Part shown: positions 17,003 to 24,988 of the stretch, one piece after another | Numbering within the stretch: the first letter of the stretch is position 1 | Layout: the number at the start of each line of letters is the position of its first letter | The notes under the pieces: model-generated | Told to the model about the DNA's origin: nothing | Databases searched by the model: none | The model's input: only the letters and a program-made list of their open reading frames with translations | Assembly (NCBI GenBank): GCA_963847965.1 | Contig: CAWKCG010000044.1 | Coordinates: forward strand, 62,001 to 126,000 | Length of the DNA stretch: 64,000 bases | Direction of reading: 5' to 3' | Source of the DNA: Palsa-504 sp963847965 | GTDB taxonomy: Bacteria; Actinomycetota; Actinomycetes; Streptosporangiales; Streptosporangiaceae | Position numbers and translations under genes: made by a program

Positions 17003-17518
17003 GTGCAGACCTGGGAAGCGATCAGGTCCCGCCGGAACGTCCGGTCGTTCGAGGACCGGGCCATCCCCGGCGATCACCTGGACGAGATCTGCGAAGCGGG
17101 TCGGCGTGCGCCTTCGTCGCAGAACTGGCAGCCCTGGGATTTCGTCGTGGTGACCGAGCGCGAGCAGCTCATCAGGCTGTCCCGGGTATGGCATGGCGCC
17201 GGGCACGTCGCGAGCTCGGCGGCCACCATCGCCCTGGCCGCGTCGCCCCCCGAGCAGGAACGGCGGCGCGACACGCTGTACTACGACCTGGGCCAGGCCA
17301 CGATGAGCATCATGCTCGCCGCGGCCGGGCTCGGCGTAGGCAGCTGCCACTCCGCGGTCGGCGACCAGGATCTGGCCCGCGAGATACTCGGCCTGCCGCC
17401 CGACAAGTTCTGCGCGTACCTGATCTCGCTCGGGTACCCGGCCGACCGGCCGCTCGACCTGATCCGCCGCCCCAACCGGCGCCCCTTCGACGACGTGGTC
17501 CACCGCGGCCACTGGTAG
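17003..17518 (+). CDS. nitroreductase-family FMN oxidoreductase
   Basis: 171 residues from GTG. The FMN-binding start is AIRSRRNVRSFEDRAIP, followed by the AGRRAPSSQNWQPWDFVVV signature of the nitroreductase fold, and LGQATMSIMLAAAGLGVGSC near the middle. The tail YPADRPLDLIRRPNRRPFDDVV is typical. Members reduce nitroaromatics, quinones or flavins with NAD(P)H. The substrate is not predictable from the neighbours. Confidence 0.9.
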   Translation: MQTWEAIRSRRNVRSFEDRAIPGDHLDEICEAGRRAPSSQNWQPWDFVVVTEREQLIRLSRVWHGAGHVASSAATIALAASPPEQERRRDTLYYDLGQATMSIMLAAAGLGVGSCHSAVGDQDLAREILGLPPDKFCAYLISLGYPADRPLDLIRRPNRRPFDDVVHRGHW

Positions 17519-17568
17519 CTCCCCGCGGCGCCCGGCGCGAGCTTATGGTGTCAGCCGGTAGAAGCAGG

Positions 17569-18180
17569 ATGCCCAGCCGGGCCGAGATCGTGTCGTTTGC
17601 CGACTCTGTGCCACCCTCGGGAGCCGCGATGTGGGTGCCCGGTGCCGTCCCGGCCGTCGGCATCGAGGTCACCGATCCCGATCCCGCCTGGCCACGGCAG
17701 TACGACGACCTCGCAGGCCGGATCAGGGAGGCCCTGGGCTGGCGGGTGCTGCAGCTTGAGCACGTAGGCTCCACCTCGGTCCCGGGGCTGGCGGCCAAGC
17801 CCGTCATCGACATCGACCTGACGGTGGCCGACCCCGAGCGTGAGCGGAATTACCTACCCGGGCTGGACACGATCGGGTTCCGGCTGGTGATCCGCGAGCC
17901 CTGGCGGTACGGCCACCGGGCTCTGGTGGCGGACCAGCCGCGGTGCAATCTGCATGTTTACGGGTTCGACAGCCCTGAGCCGGTGAGGCACCGGATCTTC
18001 CGTGACTGGCTACGGGGCAACCCCGGGGAGCGGGAGCGCTACGCCGCCGCCAAGCGCCAGGCCGCGTCCGCAGCCAACGCGGGCGGAGAGCACGTCATGC
18101 AGTACAACGCCCGCAAGCAGCAAGTCATCCGGGAGATCTACCACCGGGCGTTCGCGGCCGCAGGCCTGCTCGAGGATTAA
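17569..18180 (+). CDS. GrpB-family protein
   Basis: 203 residues starting MPSRAEIVSFADSVPP. The nucleotidyltransferase-like GrpB fold shows LEHVGSTSVPGLAAKPVIDI (G-S-T/S-x-V-P-G-L with the following D-I-D metal pair), NLHVYGFDSPEPVRHRIF and EYNARK-type end VMQYNARKQQVIREIYHRA. GrpB proteins are related to nucleotidyltransferases and sometimes fused to CoA kinases; their substrate is not established. Another in-frame ATG at 17545 is possible. Confidence 0.88.
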   Translation: MPSRAEIVSFADSVPPSGAAMWVPGAVPAVGIEVTDPDPAWPRQYDDLAGRIREALGWRVLQLEHVGSTSVPGLAAKPVIDIDLTVADPERERNYLPGLDTIGFRLVIREPWRYGHRALVADQPRCNLHVYGFDSPEPVRHRIFRDWLRGNPGERERYAAAKRQAASAANAGGEHVMQYNARKQQVIREIYHRAFAAAGLLED

Positions 18181-18275
18181 AGGCCGCGACCATCAGGGTG
18201 AAATGATGCGGACTGACACGGTGCCGGTCCTGCGCGCTTGTCCACGGCGGGGAGGGACCTGGCGGACCACGCGTC

Positions 18276-19178
18276 CTACAGGACCTTCCAGTGCAGGCCG
18301 GCCAGCTTGAGGACCTGCGGGATGAACGAGTCCGTGATCTGGAGCGCGGGCTGCGGCTTGCCGCCGGCGCTGAACTGCACGGTGCCGCAGGCGGCCGGGC
18401 CCTGCGCGACCGCGAGCGGCGGGCCGCCGGCCCCGGCGAGGAATGTCAGCTGGATTCCGCCGCCGGGCGGCGCCGGGCAGGAGGCGTCCGGTCCGATCGT
18501 GGATAGCTCGAGACCGTCGACGAGCGCCGCCAGCCGCTGGACGACCACCAGGTCGGTGATCGTGACGGGCGCGGGCGGACGGCTGGCGTGCGGGTCCGGG
18601 CTGGGCAGCCGGGTGATCATCACCGCGCGGGCGGCCGACGGCACCCGTTCGGAGGCCGGCCGGGGCGGCTGCCAGCTCACCTGGGCGTCCACCCTGATCG
18701 CGGTCTGCCCGTTTCCTGCTCCGGTCACCTCGACCACCAGATCCCGGGCGTTGAGCACGCCGGGAATCGGCGTTAGCGAGAACGTGCGATCCCAGGACGG
18801 CGGCCCGAAATCGGCGTCTTCGGGCGTGAAGCGACGGGGCAGGTGCGCCTGCTCCCAGGCCAGTATCGTCTGCGGCTGGCCGGGCGCCCGCCAGAAGGAG
18901 ACGTCGTCGACCAGGGTGGTGGAGACCAGGGTGGAGGACGGGACCTTGAGGACATCCGGCGCCTTCGGCAACCGCCGCCCGCCCGGGGGCACGACAAACG
19001 CCCGCAGAATAGCCGCCGCGTCGGCGACGGCACGCTGCCGCGGCGCGGGCGAGGCAGCCGTCCGCGACGCCGCCGTCACCGGTCCCGTCGTCGCATATAC
19101 AGTGGCGCAGCCCGCCATAGCCGCGCACGCGGCCACGAGGAGCGTCTTGCCCGGCGCGCACCACGTAGGTGGTCGCAT
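18276..19178 (-). CDS. putative lipoprotein, unknown function
   Basis: About 300 residues. The signal peptide is MRPPTWCAPGKTLLVAACAA followed by the lipobox MAGC, so the mature protein would be anchored in the membrane. The outer part is mostly beta-like with no catalytic motif: PPGGRRLPKAPDVLKVPSS, WEQAHLPRRFTPEDADFG, ARAVMITRLPSPDP. An in-frame ATG at 19241 would add 21 residues, but the signal peptide fits better here. No known family is recognised. Confidence 0.75.
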   Translation of the reverse strand: MRPPTWCAPGKTLLVAACAAMAGCATVYATTGPVTAASRTAASPAPRQRAVADAAAILRAFVVPPGGRRLPKAPDVLKVPSSTLVSTTLVDDVSFWRAPGQPQTILAWEQAHLPRRFTPEDADFGPPSWDRTFSLTPIPGVLNARDLVVEVTGAGNGQTAIRVDAQVSWQPPRPASERVPSAARAVMITRLPSPDPHASRPPAPVTITDLVVVQRLAALVDGLELSTIGPDASCPAPPGGGIQLTFLAGAGGPPLAVAQGPAACGTVQFSAGGKPQPALQITDSFIPQVLKLAGLHWKVL

Positions 19179-19264
19179 ACCCCTTGGACGCTCGGCCGGG
19201 CACAGCGGTTGCGCCGCCGCCGGCAGCCGGTAATTGCGCATCCTGGCCCGCAGGCAATATCCGC

Positions 19265-19750
19265 CTAAGGGCCGTGCAGAATACGAAGGAAGCGCACCCG
19301 GTCGCCGCCCGGGCCGTCGTAGCCTGAGGAAACCGGGATGCCGTCGACCTCCGCGTCGCCGGGCTCCAGCTGGAAACCCATCCGCCGGTGAAACGCGACC
19401 GAGCCGCGGTTCACCGGCGAAGTGACCGCGCGGACAAGGATGCAGCCGCGATCCTCGGCGGCCCGGAAGAAGGCCTCATAGAGCAGGCGGCCCAGCCCGC
19501 CGCCGCGCGCGGCCGGATCCACGCCTACGAAGTGAATGTAGCCCTCGTCAGGCCGGGACTGGGAGATGAACCCGGCCAGGAAACCAGCCAGCCTGCCGTC
19601 GCGTTCGGCGGCGAAACTGGTATCGGTGAAGTGCTCGAAGAACAGCCGCGGAAGCTTGCCGGCCATCGGGCGGCCGCCCCACCATTGGTCGATGACCGAG
19701 ATCACCAGCGGGTAGTCGGCCGCGCTGAGATGGCGGATTTGGAACGTCAT
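19265..19750 (-). CDS. GNAT-family N-acetyltransferase
   Basis: 161 residues. The acetyl-CoA binding motif A is GVDPAARGGGLGRLLYEAFF (R/Q-x-x-G-x-G/A pattern). A motif B-like VNRGSVAFHRRMGFQLEPGD follows. The N-terminus is IRHLSAADYPLVISVIDQWW. It transfers an acetyl group to an amine of unknown identity. The start at 19750 is the only ATG before the fold begins. Confidence 0.92.
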   Translation of the reverse strand: MTFQIRHLSAADYPLVISVIDQWWGGRPMAGKLPRLFFEHFTDTSFAAERDGRLAGFLAGFISQSRPDEGYIHFVGVDPAARGGGLGRLLYEAFFRAAEDRGCILVRAVTSPVNRGSVAFHRRMGFQLEPGDAEVDGIPVSSGYDGPGGDRVRFLRILHGP

Positions 19751-19915
19751 GGTGCAACAGCCTCCACTGATGCGGGCGGCCGGCGAAGCCTCCCGGTGAT
19801 CATTGCAGGCTCCGCATCCCAGCGGCAGCTGAATTCAGTCCGAGCCTCGATGGAGGGCGGCGGCAGGTCTTTACCAGCCCGGACACCTTACCCGCCCCTG
19901 CCGCTCGGGACTGGC

Positions 19916-20545
19916 TTACTTGATGGCGCTGCCCGGCCAGTCGGGGTTCGAGACCAGTTCCGGATGCGGCCCGGTGAAGGCGCCGGCGGCGGTGCCATTG
20001 CCGCGCAGCTGGTATTCCAGCCAGGCCGTGGCGTAACCGAGCAAACCGCCGGGGTTGCCCGTGGGAGGGTTCTCGATCGAGGTGTGGTCGGCGGGCTTCC
20101 CGTCGGAGTTGAGGATGATGCCGAGCGCGGCGTGGACAGAGGTGCTGAGGAAGAACGCCTTCTCCGTGGCGGGGCTCGCGATGATCGAGTCCCAGAACCC
20201 GTACGTGGAGATGAAGAAGACGGGCCGGGTCAGCGCGGCGGGGTGAGCCGTGCAGTCGGCCGCGGTCGGGCAGTCGGGATTGGGGGCGGACCAGATCGGG
20301 TTCGGCTCCGAGAACGTCATCACGGTCTTGATCAGGGCCGGATCGTTCGTGGTGGCCCGGACCGCGCCGGTAGCGCCCTGCGACATGCCCACCGCGGCCA
20401 CCTCGTTCACGTCCAGATGGCCGTAGAAGATGCTTCCCGGGACGCTGTCCTGGGTGACCAGGTAGTGCGCGGCCGCGTCGATCTCGTTGCCGCTGCCGGT
20501 GTTGGGCAGCGTCGAGGCGATGACCGTGAACCCGTAGGAGGCCAG
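19916..20545 (-). pseudogene. alpha/beta-hydrolase, C-terminal part (cutinase/PETase-like layout)
   Basis: About 210 codons are recognisable, from HLASYGFTVIASTLPNTGSG through the nucleophile elbow GMSQGATGA (Ser) to FTGPHPELVSNPDWPGSAIK. This is the second half of a secreted dienelactone-hydrolase/cutinase-like enzyme. There is no start codon or signal peptide. Immediately upstream, at about 20546, the frame runs into a YdcF-type fragment. A GTG at 20410 could start a shorter protein, but it would lack the first core strands and oxyanion loop. The gene looks fused and inactive. Confidence 0.7.
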
Positions 20546-20703
20546 GTGCCATACGCGCCCGACATCACGATCGGCTGCGCTCGCCCCGAGCGGTACAACG
20601 CGGCCGCCCGGCGGGCGCGCGCCACGGTCGCTGGCCGCGGTTCGCCGCCTGCGGTGATGCCGCCTCCCAGGGCCACGATGACACCGGCGTTCACACCGGG
20701 CAC
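20546..20703 (-). pseudogene. YdcF/DUF218-family (ElyC/SanA-like) N-terminal remnant
   Basis: About 50 codons: NAGVIVALGGGITAGGEPRP, then ARRAAALYRSGRAQPIVMSG and AYGTW. This is the opening of DUF218 proteins (VIVVLGGG, LYR-x-G-x-A-P-x-I-x-V-S-G-G). The family likeness stops at about 20546, exactly where the alpha/beta-hydrolase sequence begins in another frame. A deletion has evidently joined two unrelated genes. Confidence 0.6.
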
Positions 20704-20815
20704 GAGCCCGATGCTGCTGGAGAACGCCCCGCCATCACCAGCGGCGGCCGGCGGGTCGCTGTCGCACGCTGCGCAGCACGGGCACGTGGTTGGCGATGGT
20801 GAGCCTGCCTGACCG

Positions 20816-21601
20816 TCACGACGGACGCGTGCCGAGAAAGCAGAACTGGAGGCTGGCGAAGTAAAACTCGTCGCGTTCGCCCAGTTCGCTCAGCTCCGCT
20901 GCCCATGCGCCGACGTCGTCCCCGCTCACGCCGCCGCGGCCGGACACGAAGCTTGCGATCACCGGGATGATGGCCACGCCGTAGCTGCCGGGGTCAAAGT
21001 GAGCGGTGGCAACCGGGTGGGGTTCCATCCGGACGTCCTGGAAGCCGGCCGACCGCATGGCCGGGGCGAGCACCCGCGGCAGCGAGGGGTGGGCCAAGTG
21101 CTCGTCCCATGCGCCGAGCACCCGTGCCATGCGGGCCGGGTCCTCCGAGTGCCACGACACCGTGGCCCAGTCGATGTCCCAGACCACTACGCGGCCTCCC
21201 GGCCGCAGCGCTCGGTACAGCTCGCGGAGGGCAGCCGGGACATCGGCCACATATTCGAGCACCTGGACGCACACCGCGCCGTCGAAGCTGGCGTCGGCCA
21301 CCGGTAGCGAGGTCGCGTCCCCCTGATGAAGGGTGACATTCCCCAGGCCCTGGCACCGCCGCGTCGCCAGGGCGAGCATGGCCGGGCTGGAATCCACGCC
21401 TACGACCGAGCCAGCAGGACCGGCCTCTTGGCGTAGTTCCGCGGACAAGAAACCGGGGCCGCATCCCACGTCAAGGATGCGCTCGCCCGGCGCGGCGGCC
21501 AGAGACGAGCGAACAAGGCCACGTCGCCGGACCACATCGCCGATGCGGTACAGGGCCTCCAGCTGCCGGCCAGTATCCTCGTCGAACACCGTTTGGGTCA
21601 C
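20816..21601 (-). CDS. SAM-dependent methyltransferase (UbiE/COQ5-like class I)
   Basis: 261 residues from GTG (VTQTVFDEDTGRQLEALY). Motif I is ILDVGCGPGFLSAEL, motif II is VVGVDSSPAMLALA, motif III QGDATSLPVADASFDGAVCV, and post-motif LYRALRPGGRVVVWDIDW. The C-terminal part (DPGSYGVAIIPVIASFVSGR) resembles small-molecule methyltransferases. The substrate is unknown. An ATG 33 bp upstream is possible but adds residues outside the fold. Confidence 0.9.
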   Translation of the reverse strand: MTQTVFDEDTGRQLEALYRIGDVVRRRGLVRSSLAAAPGERILDVGCGPGFLSAELRQEAGPAGSVVGVDSSPAMLALATRRCQGLGNVTLHQGDATSLPVADASFDGAVCVQVLEYVADVPAALRELYRALRPGGRVVVWDIDWATVSWHSEDPARMARVLGAWDEHLAHPSLPRVLAPAMRSAGFQDVRMEPHPVATAHFDPGSYGVAIIPVIASFVSGRGGVSGDDVGAWAAELSELGERDEFYFASLQFCFLGTRPS

Positions 21602-21634
21602 CCGGCCAGTCTGGCACGCCCGCCCGCCGCGCAA

Positions 21635-21890
21635 AGATTACTGCAACGCTGCGTGATCAGCAGTCGGCCTGCCTAAGGCGCGCATCGCCGCCGCTATGCG
21701 CGGCATTCTAAGTGGTGCGACTTCCTATCCATGGCGCACCGAAGGATTGTTATGGCGTGCATTTGGTCGGAGAATCATAGACGCTCACGGTGATTGCGTG
21801 CCGCGGGATGTCTGCAGCGCCGGAAGCCTGCGGTTCGCGGGTGTCCCGGTATGGTTCGTGCTGTCCATTGCGCCTGAGAAAGGATCCGCC
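21635..21890. other. intergenic region, nothing recognised
   Basis: Between the divergent methyltransferase and iron-permease genes. It is open on the plus strand in frame with the permease but has low coding character and lower G+C. It presumably holds both promoters; no clear boxes can be assigned. Confidence 0.4.
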
Positions 21891-22391
21891 GTGACCGCTG
21901 TGCCTGTAAGCGCCCCGGAGAGAGAGTCAGTATTCCTGAAGGTCGCGGACTATGTCTCCGCGGCGATGGGACGCCCCACCAACATCATGATCTGGCTTAT
22001 CGCGGTGATCGCCTGGACGGCTGTCTTCGCATTCGGCGGCCACCACATAGCCGGCGGAACATGGCTGCCCGCGTGGTTCACCAGCCAGGGATTCAACTTC
22101 CCGCTGAACTTGATCACGACCGTCGCGGAGCTGTTCATCGGCTTTCTGGTGGCCGCCGCGTCCAACCGCAGCGAACGGAACCTGGAGACGACCCTCGCCC
22201 GGCTCAGCCAGCAGGACCAGCAGATTGCCGACGTGGAGAGCACGCTCGGCGACACACTGGCGCAGAATATGACGATGACCAGCGAGCTCAAAGACTTGCT
22301 CGCGCAGAACGTGGCGTTGACGAAGACGGTTGAGGAGCTGTCCCGGCAGGTCCATGCGGTGGTGTGCGCGGCGGCTCACGGGACTGCCTAG
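21891..22391 (+). CDS. low-affinity iron permease family protein
   Basis: 166 residues from a GTG preceded by GAAAGGA. Two transmembrane helices (NIMIWLIAVIAWTAVFAFGG and FPLNLITTVAELFIGFLVAA) are followed by a C-terminal coiled coil (ARLSQQDQQIADVESTLGDT and further). The FPLNLxTT-x-x-E motif is the FET4/low-affinity iron permease signature. In bacteria these short forms are of uncertain function; the helical tail may oligomerise. Confidence 0.85.
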   Translation: MTAVPVSAPERESVFLKVADYVSAAMGRPTNIMIWLIAVIAWTAVFAFGGHHIAGGTWLPAWFTSQGFNFPLNLITTVAELFIGFLVAAASNRSERNLETTLARLSQQDQQIADVESTLGDTLAQNMTMTSELKDLLAQNVALTKTVEELSRQVHAVVCAAAHGTA

Positions 22392-22505
22392 CCCGGCATA
22401 GCACCGTGGGCGCGCACGTGCCTGATTCCACAAGGTCAGCGATGAGTTCGGGGACTGGCGGACGTCAGAACCGGCACCAGGCTCCGCTCAGAGAAGGCGA
22501 CCACG

Positions 22506-22979
22506 ATGGCCGACGAGACCGTCAGCGCGACCGCGATCATCAACGCCCCGGCAGAGGCCATCTTCGCGGTCCTTGCCGACCCCGTCAAACACGCCGCGAT
22601 CGATGGCACCGGCTGGGTCTGCGAGCCCCTCGACAGCCAGCCGCTGACCGCGGCGGGCCAGGTGTTCCGGATGGCCATGTACCACCCCAACCATCCGGAC
22701 GGAAGCTACCAGATGGCCAACCGGGTGCAGATGTTCGATCCACCGCACACCATCGCCTGGGAGCCGGGCCAGGACACCGGCGACGGCGACCTGCGGTTCG
22801 GCGGTTGGGTCTGGCGCTACGACCTAGCCCCGGCCGGACCGTCCCGGACCACGGTCACCCTGTCCTACGACTGGTCGGCGGTACCCGCCTTCCTCCGCCC
22901 GCGCATCGGATTCCCCCCATTCCCTCCAGATCACCTGGGCAACTCGCTGACCCACCTCGCCGGCTTGGTCACCGCGTGA
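22506..22979 (+). CDS. SRPBCC (START/Bet v1) superfamily protein
   Basis: 157 residues. It opens VSATAIINAPAEAIFAVLAD, the usual first strand and helix of polyketide cyclase/dehydrase-type SRPBCC proteins. MYHPNHPDGSYQMANRVQMF, GWVWRYDLAPAGPSRTTVTL and a C-terminal helix close the hydrophobic cavity. It probably binds a lipid-like ligand. The 3' neighbour is convergent. No substrate can be inferred. Confidence 0.87.
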   Translation: MADETVSATAIINAPAEAIFAVLADPVKHAAIDGTGWVCEPLDSQPLTAAGQVFRMAMYHPNHPDGSYQMANRVQMFDPPHTIAWEPGQDTGDGDLRFGGWVWRYDLAPAGPSRTTVTLSYDWSAVPAFLRPRIGFPPFPPDHLGNSLTHLAGLVTA

Positions 22980-23100
22980 CCGGGCAGCAGGACCACCCGG
23001 CCCTTGGCCTGCCCTCCGGCCTGGCCAGGCCAGCACGGCAAGCTCTGGCCACAGCCGGGTAGGTCATCCCGAGCAGCCAGGTGAGTAGCTCCAGCCGTGG

Positions 23101-23673
23101 CTAGCGGACGATGCGCAGCGCGACCTTGCGGTTGCCGCCGTTCTGCCTGACCAGAGCGAACCACAGCGGCAGCAGGGCGTCGACGGTCGCCGTCGCGGTG
23201 GCGTCTCCGAGGAAGGCGGGCTCGAGCCCGACGACGCTGATGAGCTCCTCGGCCGGTGCCCGCGCCTCGGGATCGGCAGCGAAGAACAGGTTCGTGCCGG
23301 GTATCGGGTCGGCGAAGTTCTCCCAGCCCAGCGAGTTGAACGCGCGCACATACCGGGCCGACGGCGCGGCGGCGGCGATCAGCGCCCGGCTGTCGAACTC
23401 CGGCGCGCCTATCCGGTTCACCGCGTCGATCACCACCTTGCCCGCCAGCGCCGCACCCTGCTCGTTCACGACCTCCGGCACGGCCTGGCCAGGAACGGCC
23501 AGCAGGACCACCTCGGCGCCCTCCAGAGCATCGCCGATGCTTCGCTGCGGCGCGCCGCCCGGGCCCTGTCCGGACCCGTCCCGGGTTCCGTAGACCACCT
23601 CGTGCCCGGCCGCGCGCCACTTGCTCCCGAGCGTTCCGCCGATGTTGCCCTTGCCGATCACCGCAATCCTCAT
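23101..23673 (-). CDS. NADPH-binding F420-reductase-like oxidoreductase
   Basis: 190 residues from MRIAVIGKGNIGGTLGSKW, a G-x-G-x-x-G Rossmann motif; YGTRDGSG follows the second strand. FNSLGWENFADPIPGTNLFF and ADPEARAPAEELISVVGLEP match the NADP reductase (Fno/ProC-like) fold, with a truncated C-terminus. Such proteins use NADPH, some with coenzyme F420. An ATG 12 bp upstream is equally open. Confidence 0.85.
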   Translation of the reverse strand: MRIAVIGKGNIGGTLGSKWRAAGHEVVYGTRDGSGQGPGGAPQRSIGDALEGAEVVLLAVPGQAVPEVVNEQGAALAGKVVIDAVNRIGAPEFDSRALIAAAAPSARYVRAFNSLGWENFADPIPGTNLFFAADPEARAPAEELISVVGLEPAFLGDATATATVDALLPLWFALVRQNGGNRKVALRIVR

Positions 23674-23831
23674 GCCTGCCAGCAACCAGTTGTTACGCCG
23701 ATCTCATTCCCTGCCCTGGCCAGGGCGGCCGGGCCGTTCGGGCCGGGTCTGCATCAGGATCGGAGTCCGGGTTGGGTTTGAGCGCGGATGGCCTTGACCC
23801 TCTCGTAGCGTGAGGGGTGCATGCTGGTGCC

Positions 23832-24680
23832 ATGTTCAGCATCGGCGAGTTCGCCCGGCTCGGTGGTGTGTCGATCCGTACGCTCCGGCATTACGACGAG
23901 ATCGGGCTGCTGCAGCCGGCGACCGTCGACCCAGACACGGGGTACCGCGGCTACTCGGCAGCACAGCTGGGACAGATCAACCGGATCATGGCGCTGAAGG
24001 AACTCGGGCTCTCGCTCACCCAGGTCAGGCTGATGCTGGACGGGGTCACGCTCGGCGAGCTGCGCGGCATGCTCCTCCTGCGGCGCGCCCAGCTCGAGCA
24101 GGAGCTCGACCAGCATAAGAACCAGCTGCTCGGAATCGAGGCGCGGCTCCGCTCCATCGCCAGGGAGGATGGCATGCCCGCAGACGACATCGTGGCCAAG
24201 ACTATTCCCGCCACCGGCGTAGTCGTGATCGCCGGCCGGGCACCCGGATTCGGGGCGGCGAATATCGTCCCGGTTGTCAACCAGCTGGTCGAGCAGTTCG
24301 ACCAGCTGGGGATACATGACCGGGTCAAGGAAGCCGGGCCCCGCATTGTCTTTTACGAACGCGAGCACGGCGAGGACGTCACCGTCTTGCTGGCCCTGCC
24401 GGTGACCGAACCGCCCGAGGAGCTCCCCGTGCCCGCACGCTACCGGGTCCTGCCGGAAATCGAGGCCGCCGTCGCCGTGCGCAGCGGCCCGGCAGCGGGC
24501 ATCTTCCCGATGGTCTACCACGACCTGGTCCGGTGGATCGAGGAACGCGGCTACCACCCCGTCCCCGGCCCGGGCCGTGAAGTGTGGGTCCACGATAAAG
24601 ACGACATCACCGACCCCGGCCCGCAGGTACTCGAGATCCAGCTGCCGTTCCGCCGCCCGGCCGGCACCGATGACCACTGA
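23832..24680 (+). CDS. MerR-family regulator with GyrI-like effector domain
   Basis: 282 residues. The MerR winged helix is MFSIGEFARLGGVSIRTLRH followed by YDEIGLLQPATVDPDTGYRGY. A coiled-coil linker (LRRAQLEQELDQHKNQLLGI) and a GyrI/BmrR-like domain (about 125-282) follow, with AGRAPGFGAANIVPVVNQL and LPVPARYRVLPEIEAAVAVR. The pattern matches multidrug-responsive activators of BltR/BmrR type. No efflux pump is adjacent. Confidence 0.92.
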   Translation: MFSIGEFARLGGVSIRTLRHYDEIGLLQPATVDPDTGYRGYSAAQLGQINRIMALKELGLSLTQVRLMLDGVTLGELRGMLLLRRAQLEQELDQHKNQLLGIEARLRSIAREDGMPADDIVAKTIPATGVVVIAGRAPGFGAANIVPVVNQLVEQFDQLGIHDRVKEAGPRIVFYEREHGEDVTVLLALPVTEPPEELPVPARYRVLPEIEAAVAVRSGPAAGIFPMVYHDLVRWIEERGYHPVPGPGREVWVHDKDDITDPGPQVLEIQLPFRRPAGTDDH

Positions 24681-24755
24681 ACGGCGCCCGACGCCCTGGC
24701 GGCGGCCAAGACCGCAGCGCGGCCCTGGCCGGCCGTGCACGCGGAGGAGTGATCC

Positions 24756-24953
24756 ATGACCCCTGCCATCGAACAGCTGGCCGCAGTACGAGCACGCATC
24801 TGCCGGGAACAGGCCGGGCAGGAACGGCGGGCACGACAGCTGCGTGCTCTGCGCCGGGCCGCCCGGAAGGAACGTACCGCCGAACGGCGCCTGATCCAGG
24901 CCTGGCGCCGCGCCGCCGAAGTCCGGGCGCGGCTCCAATCCCCCGACTACTGA
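24756..24953 (+). CDS. small Arg/Ala-rich hypothetical protein
   Basis: 65 residues from ATG after the strong site GGAGGAGTG. It is predicted to be one long helix: MTPAIEQLAAVRARICREQA, then RRARQLRALRRAARKERTAE. About 20 Arg give a strongly basic charge. It follows the MerR gene by 75 bp and may be co-transcribed. Basic helical proteins of this size may bind nucleic acid; this is inference. Confidence 0.6.
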   Translation: MTPAIEQLAAVRARICREQAGQERRARQLRALRRAARKERTAERRLIQAWRRAAEVRARLQSPDY

Positions 24954-24988
24954 ACCCCGTCGCGGATGGCGGCTGGCTGCCGGACCGA

